Shown piece by piece: positions 56,774 to 64,000 of a DNA stretch of 64,000 bases (its first letter is position 1; every line of letters begins with the position of its first letter). Below the pieces are notes generated by a model that was not told where the DNA came from, did not search any database, and was given only the letters and a program-made list of their open reading frames with translations. The position numbers were made by a program, and so were the translations under genes. The DNA comes from Melitaea cinxia (taxonomy: Eukaryota; Arthropoda; Insecta; Lepidoptera; Nymphalidae), in NCBI RefSeq assembly GCF_905220565.1, contig NC_059401.1, positions 15,992,766 to 16,056,765 on the forward strand, written 5' to 3'.

Positions 56774-58386
56774 GATTTTGGTTATTGTTTTATTTGATCA
56801 ATGCGAGCAAAATTATCAACTATTTCTACTTTTGTATACAAATTCAAGAGCCATAAGTGTTCATCATTAAGGTGTTATTCCAGGTTTTAATTATTAATTT
56901 TTAAATAAAACTAAAATTGACTTTTCCAACGGTCATTATAAGAATTGAAAAATCACTGTCAGTGTTGTTGTAAAAACCCGTTCCTATTCTGAGCTGACCA
57001 CTATATCACAAAAGGATTGTCTCAAAATATTAAACAAGAACTAAGAAACTAAAATTAACATATTCGGAATATGTACCATCTGAACAAGCGGACCGCATTC
57101 CTTTTACATTTATTCCGATGAAAGTTATAAGAAAATTGCGTGCGTACAAAGTACACATGTCAGATGTGAAACTTATTTGGCAAATTTCGGTGATCGGACG
57201 AGAACCGGAATCTAAAAATCAATTCATGACACCGTGATGCGTTTGATCCGTAAAAACTTTACCCCTCATGCGCTTAAAGACGTTTCACTCCAAAAAGTCA
57301 AAAGTCTGAAGACTTATAGCGCATTAGCGTTAGTAAGACAAAAAAATTCCAACCGAAATCTCCAAACATTATCATAAGCACGTTACGACTCAAACACATC
57401 AATCAACATGACTTTTTGCAAATGGATTTTCAACATACCACCTGATTGAATGAAGTAGGTAACATACGGTAGCTTCCCTTAGGTACCGAGCCTTTCAATC
57501 AATCATAGCAACATATTGTTGGCTGCACGGATAACACCGCATCAGTTCTAACGTAAATTTATAAGGGTACATGATATTATGGAAGAATTTCGTGCAACGT
57601 TAGCGAGAACTGTCGAATTCGTATAGAAATTAGAGGCTTCGCATTTCAGATTGTGATGAATTGGTTGATTTTGTTACTAATGGATTTTAATTCTGTTTTT
57701 TTTTTTTTTTTTTTTTTTTTAAGTTATTATTGCGTCTCATAATTGACTTTGTTTGAGTTTTTGTAGAGATATTTTCTTTCAAAATCGTTTTCATAGTAAT
57801 GTGATTTTTTTTTATTCTATGCGTTATGTTGTAATTTTTGGTCTATGTTAAAAAAAGACGGATTGTTGAGACAGGTTGTATACATAACACGTTATTGGAA
57901 ATGTTTTTACTACATTTATACCTTATTAAAAATATGACTCAATTATTTATAAGAGGATTAGATACATGTTATATAATAATAGCGATAAGTAAATAAATGT
58001 AGTTATTTATTATTAATAAAATAATCTAATAATATGATGTGTCCACATACGTATACATGGATATAAATAAATAATATATACACATGGACATAACATGTCA
58101 TAGTAATTGAATGTCAGTTAAGTAAACTTTATTATTGAAATTATTGTTCGGAATATAATAAAGTTACAAGGCAATAACTGTAATTTTATTTTATTACATT
58201 TTTCATTTTAGAGAACATATTGTATTTCCAATTTTCTTTTTATTAACATTACTCCTAATTTAATCATTTTTTATTACACCCATAAATAATAAAATTTCAA
58301 AGAACATTCATTCTTTAGGAATAGCATCATATCGTTACCTTTTGTCAAATTCAAATATCAACAAAGTGACTTCACTACTATATAAT
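56774..58386. other. Unique AT-rich intron sequence
   Basis: Apart from the T25 run I see nothing recognisable. The stretch 57060-57480 is somewhat less AT-rich and non-repetitive. Confidence 0.45.
57696..57720. repeat. Poly(T) run of 25
   Basis: An uninterrupted run of T in otherwise mixed sequence. It may be the A tail of a minus-strand retroposon, but no known family adjoins it. Confidence 0.8.
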
Positions 58387-58858
58387 TAACAGACTTCAAA
58401 AAAAGAAGAAGGTTCACAATTCGACTTTATTTTATATGTTGCCTTCATAGCTTTTTACGGGATACTGATTTAGAGGAATCTTTTTTATTCGAAAGCTGGT
58501 GCTTCTCAATTGTTTCATTTGAATTTTATCGAGATCTAGCGAGTAGTTTTTGAGTTATCTCAAATAATACGTTTCTAATTGACTATTATTGCGACCATCT
58601 ACGTTGATTGTATTACTTTTATCATTATTTCTTCTTCGTCTTCGATGCGACAAAGCCAGTGCGGTCACCAACCCGCCTGCCCAGCGTGGTGACTATGGGC
58701 AAAAAAAAGGAGTTCCTGCCATTTTTGGCGAGAGCTTGTGGAGGCCTTTGTCCAGCAGTGGACTGTATTAGGCTGAAGTGATGATGAGTATCATTAGTTC
58801 ATGGAAATTGAAGTCAGTCTCTTTTTTGTTTAATAGCAAACACACTTCTTTGTAATTT
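58387..58858 (+). mobile_element. Interspersed repeat family F, interrupted
   Basis: It starts AACAGACTTCAAAAAAAGAA with GGTTCACAATTCGAC and ends GAAATTGAAGTCAGTCTCTT with AGCAAACACAC. A 157-bp family A retroposon (58632-58788) splits it. Long internal differences from 29283 suggest a distinct subfamily. Confidence 0.55.
58632..58788 (+). mobile_element. Retroposon family A, 5'-truncated, nested in another repeat
   Basis: It begins within the family at GTCTTCGATGCGACAAAGCC and ends GAAGTGATGATGAG. Near-perfect direct repeats flank it: TATCATTATTTC at 58620-58631 and TATCATTAGTTC at 58789-58800 (11 of 12). It interrupts the repeat at 58387-58858. Confidence 0.75.
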
Positions 58859-61455
58859 CATTTCGCTACTAGCTCAAAAGCTATTCAAGTCCACATAAAT
58901 TTACTTGAAATTACTTCTATGTAGCTTCAGACTGCTGAAGCGAAAATTTCAATGTTCAGTTGATTCTATTAATTAACGATGCCGTGCTCGCCCCATCGCG
59001 CCAACTTTGAATAGCCAATTACACTGATAATTGGAGGTCGCGCAGGTGTCTTGAGGACAAAGACGGATGAGGGTGTGGTGTAAGTGACAAGATGACGTTA
59101 CATTAAATAATAATAAATGATACCCGGATTTTGTGTACCCGGATAAGACAGTAAATTTTTTAGTGTATATTTTCTATAAGGATGTTAGTGATAGTTACTT
59201 GCAAATTAATATTGAAATGGATTTAAATTGTTTGTGTTCAGAATGTTTATTTTCATTAGTGGCATAGAAGTAACATCGTGTACTATATGTAATTACTGTT
59301 ATGTTAATATACAATAATATTTGTAAATTATCAATATTAGTTTTTACTTAAGGTACAGAGTCAAATAGAGTTACCAAAAAGGCCATACTTTAATTTTTTT
59401 TAATAGAAATATATTTACCGCCAAAGGTTCCTCACTTGAGGCGTATTTGCGAGATCTGAGTTTAGTTATGTTTTGTAGTATACTGTATGTAATGTTTACT
59501 ACCGTCGGTATCACAATGAAGTTATTACGGCCGACGTAACAAGGGTCGCAAAATTGTTTGTTGAAATATCTATATTAACCTGCGTCAGAATAAGGATGGG
59601 TACATACATACACGTGTGGTTGAATTTCAAAGCACCGTGCCAACGTTTAGGAGCTTATACTCTGACACATTTGACGTAAACAAGAATTAATAACAATTTA
59701 ATTTGATCAGATCGATGCTTTAAACAAATAGGTCTCATCGTATTAACTCTTGAACAAATAAAACCTATACATTAATACGATAATTAAATTATAATAAAAA
59801 TCGAATTTAATTAAAATTTTCATCATATACCAAAATTCGTGGACAATTTAAATTACTGTTCGTGCATCGGCTTCGATATACAGCGTTTAATTAATGCCTG
59901 CGAATTAATCCGAGCGGAGGTGCGTTTTCAGAGCTTGTCATTGTCAGCGTTCGTTAGACGTGGCCTGTCGGTTGCATGGCAGCCTTGGGCCGTTGGAGCA
60001 GCACGAGGGAGTGGAGATGTGTTCAGCAGAAATAATTTGCATGGGCACTTAAATATTGAAAAACTAGCATTTTTCTGCTAAATTACTTGTTACGTGTTGT
60101 CTGTGTAACGCTAAGTTACCTAATTTATTAATATGGGCAACATATTGTTTATTAAAAATTATAGACAAAATTAAATTAATCTACTTAGGCTTTGTACATA
60201 GCACTTATTCCTAATAAGTAGACATTACCATCCCGATTTATATGTAACAGTAATACCGTACTAATAATGGTTAAAATATATACAGTTTCTGCCACTCATC
60301 GCCATGTACCCTGTGATTATCCCCTTACAATAATGAGACTAAGCGAAAATTATGGGGTCGAGTCTGGCAACTAATTACTTGAAGTAATTTTATTTTTACC
60401 TACTCACATAAAAGTGCTGACATTTTTGGTAATGCGATTTCCATCATTAAGCGGTTATCTGATTAGTGGACCCAAAATTGTGGTCAGGGCGAAGTAGGGG
60501 GAGGAGTGGGAGGGGTAGAGACATTAAATCGGTGTTAGCCGAGTCGTTAGGCCTAATAAATGTACTGAAAGATAACAGGAACAATATGGTTGAAATTTAG
60601 GGCACCTGTATTTGACCGTAAAGTATGACTATCTTTTATCGTTACATCAGACGAATTTATTTTTAATGAGCTTTTGTAATTTTATTTTTCAAGATTAAGA
60701 GCAATCATTTTAAATTATGAACGTATAATTAAATTGGTAGTTAGGGCCAAGGTATTTTGTTTCTTAATAGCTGATAAAGGAAACCATCTCGAGGAAACCG
60801 GAATGTTTTGTAACGAATTTTAAGACACGTTTACTCACACCGGTCTTTATATAAGGTGTGGACCAGATTTAGGTCTGACCTTTGTCTTAATTAGAGGACA
60901 ACTTATTTATCCACCTAAGCGTCTCTTGCACGTATTTGGGTAAAAAAAAAAGAAATATTAACTCGATAGATGCAGACGGATTGTGGTTAAACAAATAAAA
61001 ACTTATGTTATTTTTTACGATCAAAAGTAATTCATTTTAATTTAATTGATTGAAATATACAAATTCCGAATCACGGTTGTAAAAACGAAATAAATACGGA
61101 TAAATATCATTGCGTGATATAAAATGTCAAAACTTGTTATAGCAGCCAACTCGTCTGTGTTAAAAGTCTGCCCACATAGTCAATCAAATCATTCGTGTTC
61201 GCCATTTTGACGTAACATTAAACACGTAGACTCTGAAAATAGGATAGCCATACATTTATTACATTTGGGATTATTGGTGTAATAATTTTTGCTATTTTAA
61301 CTTAAAAAATGCAAAGGTGGTTTTATCATATCTTGTTTAAAAATTGTTTTAAAGTCATTAATAGTTATTTGTTGTACGACTAAATTTCTATTCGAAGCAA
61401 AATCATTGATTTCAGTCTTTGATATATCATCATCATCGCTCTGATCATCATCATG
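58859..61455. other. Unique intron sequence
   Basis: No repeat family is recognised. The plus-strand 80-residue frame at 59839-60081 covers a CG-richer patch (CGTTAGACGTGGCCTGTCGG) but shows no domain. Purine-rich GGGCGAAGTAGGGGGAGG lies at about 60488. Confidence 0.45.
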
Positions 61456-61792
61456 CTGAGTGGTTACGCTATCAAAGAATATAGCCACCCCTTCTATTCC
61501 CGTGGGTGTCGTAAGAGGCAACTAAGGGATAATACAGTTCCACTACTACCTCGGAACTTAAAAAGCCGACCGATGGTGGGATAACCATCCAACTACTAGC
61601 TTTGAAATACACAGGCAGAAGACGGGCAGCAGCGTCTTCGGTGCGACAAAGCCAGCCCTGCGGTTACCAATCCGCCTGCCTAGCGTGGTGACTATGGGCA
61701 AAACACATGAGTTCACGCCATTATTGGCTTGAACTTGTGGAGGCCTATGTCAAGTAGTGGACTGCAAAAGGCTGCTGTGATGATGATGATGA
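61456..61792 (+). mobile_element. Retroposon family A, full length
   Basis: It starts CTGAGTGGTTACGCTATC, a diverged form of the family 5' end, and finishes with a (GAT)n run before 61792. Length and both ends match the copy at 56423, supporting a fixed 5' end for the family. The minus-strand frame at 61297-61521 partly overlaps it and is not a gene. Confidence 0.8.
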
Positions 61793-62133
61793 CGTGATGT
61801 TCAGTAAAATAGTTTTAAAAGTTTTAAATCTAAATTTTTGAATTTGTATATAATAATGTGTATGTGTATAAATAATTTCGTCACGTGTGTCACGTCAACT
61901 GTTTGGTATAAAAGTTGTATATACGTGGAAAGGGCTTGAGAGTGGCAGGTGTATAGGCAGAAGTGTAGTTTAGAAAGAGAAATAAAATAAGTAGAAGTAA
62001 GTTGTTAAACTAATCGAAGTTTGATGTAGAAGTGACGTCGGTGAAGCCCGAACAGCAAAAGACGAAAGTAAGTAATATGAACTTTAAATAATATAAAATA
62101 GTAAGAAATGTTTACTACCAGGCATTTTGCTCC
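61793..62133 (+). other. Promoter-like or LTR-like segment
   Basis: TTTGGTATAAAAGTTGTATA at about 61900 holds a TATA-box consensus. After it come AGTGGCAGGTGTATAGGCAG, AGAAATAAAATAAG and GTGAAGCCCGAACAGC. The order is compatible with a small LTR or a stray promoter, but no repeat boundaries or initiator are certain. Confidence 0.25.
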
Positions 62134-62180
62134 ACCCTGTAATATCCTACTGCTGGGCATTGGCCCCTTTCCTCGCAAGC
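62134..62180 (-). mobile_element. RTE-type LINE tail scrap, family B
   Basis: CTGTAATATCCTACTGCTGG and GCATTGGCCCCTTTCC form the inverse of the usual GAAAGAGGCCTATGCCC plus AGCAGTGGGATATTACAGG, so this is a minus-strand scrap of family B. Confidence 0.5.
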
Positions 62181-62190
62181 ATCAGGTCTA

Positions 62191-62226
62191 TCTATTTTAG
62201 TAGAGTAAATACTCTACTAAAATAGA
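62191..62226. repeat. Perfect 16-bp hairpin
   Basis: TCTATTTTAGTAGAGT and its exact complement ACTCTACTAAAATAGA are separated by AAAT. The stem is too short for a standard microRNA precursor. Confidence 0.7.
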
Positions 62227-62518
62227 GAAAATGTTTTTTTAACTTGTGTTTTAGAAACCTTATAAGTAACTAACTGATTTAATTTTTTCATATTGGAAAT
62301 CAACGACTAACTAATAATAAATGGCAATAGTAACTAAAACGTTTTTATAACTGATCTTAAAAACCAATTGTATAATTATATATATTAGGATTACGATATG
62401 GGCTCAAAGCTATTTTGTTTCAATTATATCATCTATTTATACGAAAGTCAAGAATAGAGTTTATTGTTTTTGTATGATGTCGGTTTTGTGGTTAAAATTT
62501 CTTTATTTATTTATTAAT

Positions 62519-62760
62519 GACTAGCCCGTTGGCGCAGTTTGTAGTGACCATGCTTTCTGCTCCGAGGGTTGTGGGTTCGATTCCCACCGCGAGTCTGGGT
62601 GTAATATAAATATTTATTTATATATTTATATATGTATTATTTATAAGTATGTTTATCGAAAAAAAAATATGTAGCTATATAACAGTCGGCTGTTACCTAT
62701 AACACAAGCATTAAGTTGCTTACTTTAGGAACAGACGACCGTGTGTGTATTGTGTAAATA
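62519..62760 (+). mobile_element. tRNA-headed SINE, full length
   Basis: It starts GACTAGCCCGTTGGCGCAGT; the B box GGGTTCGATTCCC is perfect. The body is ATTTATTTAT-rich and the tail AACAGTCGGCTGTTACCTAT to GGAACAGACGACCGTGTGTG can fold on itself. An intact A and B box means RNA polymerase III could still read it. It is followed by a TTTA microsatellite. Confidence 0.75.
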
Positions 62761-62826
62761 TTTATTTATTTATTATTTATTTATTAATTTATTTATTTAT
62801 GCATAAATAAATAAATAAATAAATTA
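62757..62826. repeat. (TTTA)n/(TAAA)n palindromic microsatellite
   Basis: TTTA repeats run into TATGCATA and then TAAA repeats, forming an AT-only palindrome right after the SINE at 62519. It is likely grown from the SINE tail. Confidence 0.7.
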
Positions 62827-64000
62827 ACGGAGGCAAGATTCCTTAATTTTGGTCTAAATGTTTTTTTTTGCTAATTACTCCATTATATATATAAATTTAT
62901 CGACCCCGATTTTCATTACGAATTATTGTCACTCTTGATAGAAAAATTATCCATCAAAAAGCTGTAGGAGTAAAGCGTCGATTTAAGTTTTATCCTTTCA
63001 ATGAAACATAAAATAATCACTTCTCCTGATTTACTACAAAAGAGAAAATGAATTTTTACGGATATTACAATGTTCGGTTTGGTTCGATATATTTTTTCTT
63101 CAAAATTGTCCCGAAGTTAACAACGCGAAGCTTGGTGCCCTCAGTCGAAATGCCACGTATGAACCACAGTGTATCGCGGCTTCATTAATAGATATAATTG
63201 ATGGCGCGACTGTTGGATACAATACTGTAAAGGTCGGTTTCAGTTCATAATTATTATGGAGACTCTTAAATGAAATTACATCTATTTCAGAATCAATTAC
63301 ATAATAGACTGCTATGTGGCAAAATAACTGCGGTCGTTACGTAGCCTTACATGTAAATGTTACTTTGTAAATTATTGAAAATAATTCTATATATTATATA
63401 AAAATATGTTAATTAATAAACACGCTAATTGAAAGCTAATTAAAGAAAATAATTAAAACTTAAAAGAAAAGAAACATTTCAACAAAGTTCTTTTAAAAAT
63501 CATAATCAAAGAGAACAAGGAATCGTTTGTGACGACCGACATTTCTTTTTATAAAAATGAATTTATTCCTATTGTAATTTTATTGTTAGGAGATTGTCAC
63601 ACCGAATGCTATGCGCGGAACGATGCTGTAAACTTATATAGATAATTGTACTTTGATCATGAGAAACGAAATTTATATGAAGCTATCTTTTTAAAATAGT
63701 ACGAGTATGACAACATTCCCGATTGGCCGTCAGTGTAAATAAGCTATTTCTAAATATATTCTTTCTGTACGAAATTTTGTTTCTGCTGTGTGTGTAAGTA
63801 TGTTTGTATGTATATACATTTGAAAAGTAAATGAGAAATTATAGAGAGAGAGAGAGTATACGGTCATAATATTTAATATTTCTATAAATGTAAGTTTTTA
63901 TAATTATTCAAATCGGAAGGGGGGTGGCAATAGAGCAATTCGAGTTACGCTTTAAAAACCTGAATCACTTACAATCAAAACAATGGTATTAAAATGCACA
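62827..64000. other. Unique AT-rich sequence to the right edge
   Basis: No exon of RRM1 or other coding signal is found. A CG-richer patch at 63110-63200 (CCACGTATGAACCACAGTGT, ATGGCGCGACTGTTGG) is single copy. Confidence 0.45.
63841..63856. repeat. (GA)n microsatellite
   Basis: Seven GA units in ATAGAGAGAGAGAGAG, isolated in unique sequence. Confidence 0.7.

Larger units (their letters stand above)
50717..64000 (-). other. bru3: Intron upstream of the bru3 exon (partial)
   Basis: The preceding coding exon should carry the end of RRM1 and the linker (family pattern NRPIQVKPAD) and end on the first base of an Asp codon. Nothing like it is visible up to the right edge, so this intron is at least 13 kb. 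It holds CG-richer blocks at about 51.2 and 52.5 kb, several retroposons and simple repeats. Confidence 0.72.

Noticed and set aside
62519..62600. tRNA gene
   Set aside because: A and B boxes are present, but there is no acceptor stem, and the unit recurs with the same non-tRNA tail, so it is a SINE head.

Overview
The window is AT-rich insect DNA, almost certainly from a moth or butterfly. The evidence for Lepidoptera is the repeat content: RTE-type LINE tails ending in GAT/ATG repeats, small Helitron-like elements with 3' CTAG ends, tRNA-headed SINEs, and an irritans-type mariner. There are no operons and no long host ORFs. Almost every short open frame is chance or lies inside a repeat.

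The one host coding segment I can support is a 126-bp exon on the minus strand at 50591-50716. It has a good branch site, polypyrimidine tract, AG acceptor and GTAAG donor. It encodes the first half of RRM2 of a CELF/Bruno RNA-binding protein, most like Bruno-3 (bru3). The window is therefore best read as two parts of very large introns of this gene, which is transcribed right to left: 1-50590 is downstream of the exon and 50717-64000 is upstream. I found no other exon.

Layout. 1-16 kb: unique AT-rich intron with several repeat families, including a snapback SINE-like pair (1.7 kb), Helitron-like elements, a LINE tail nested in a Helitron (7.8-8.2 kb), and an inverted pair of about 490-bp elements with GGAACGAAGTTCC motifs (6.75 and 13.8 kb). 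16-28 kb: a LINE ORF2 end (17.3 kb), a 118-bp tandem array rich in ATGGCGG motifs (20.4-20.9 kb), next to it a 174-bp inverted repeat with one mismatch (21.0-21.8 kb), a GC-richer island (22.3-23.2 kb), and a Helitron carrying a 204-bp foldback insertion (26.8-27.3 kb). 28-42 kb: SINEs, an RTE ORF end (32.7 kb), a LINE tail (35.4 kb), the mariner (36.1-37.4 kb) and a Helitron carrying a hAT-like MITE (38.5-39.0 kb). 42-64 kb: longer unique stretches, the bru3 exon with a repeat ending about 55 bp from its splice donor, and more retroposons, two of them with clear target-site duplications (56.4 and 58.6 kb).

Nothing here forms a pathway. The window shows one alternatively regulated RNA-binding-protein gene whose introns are filled by layered, partly nested mobile elements. 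Family names are from memory of the repeat types; no database was searched.
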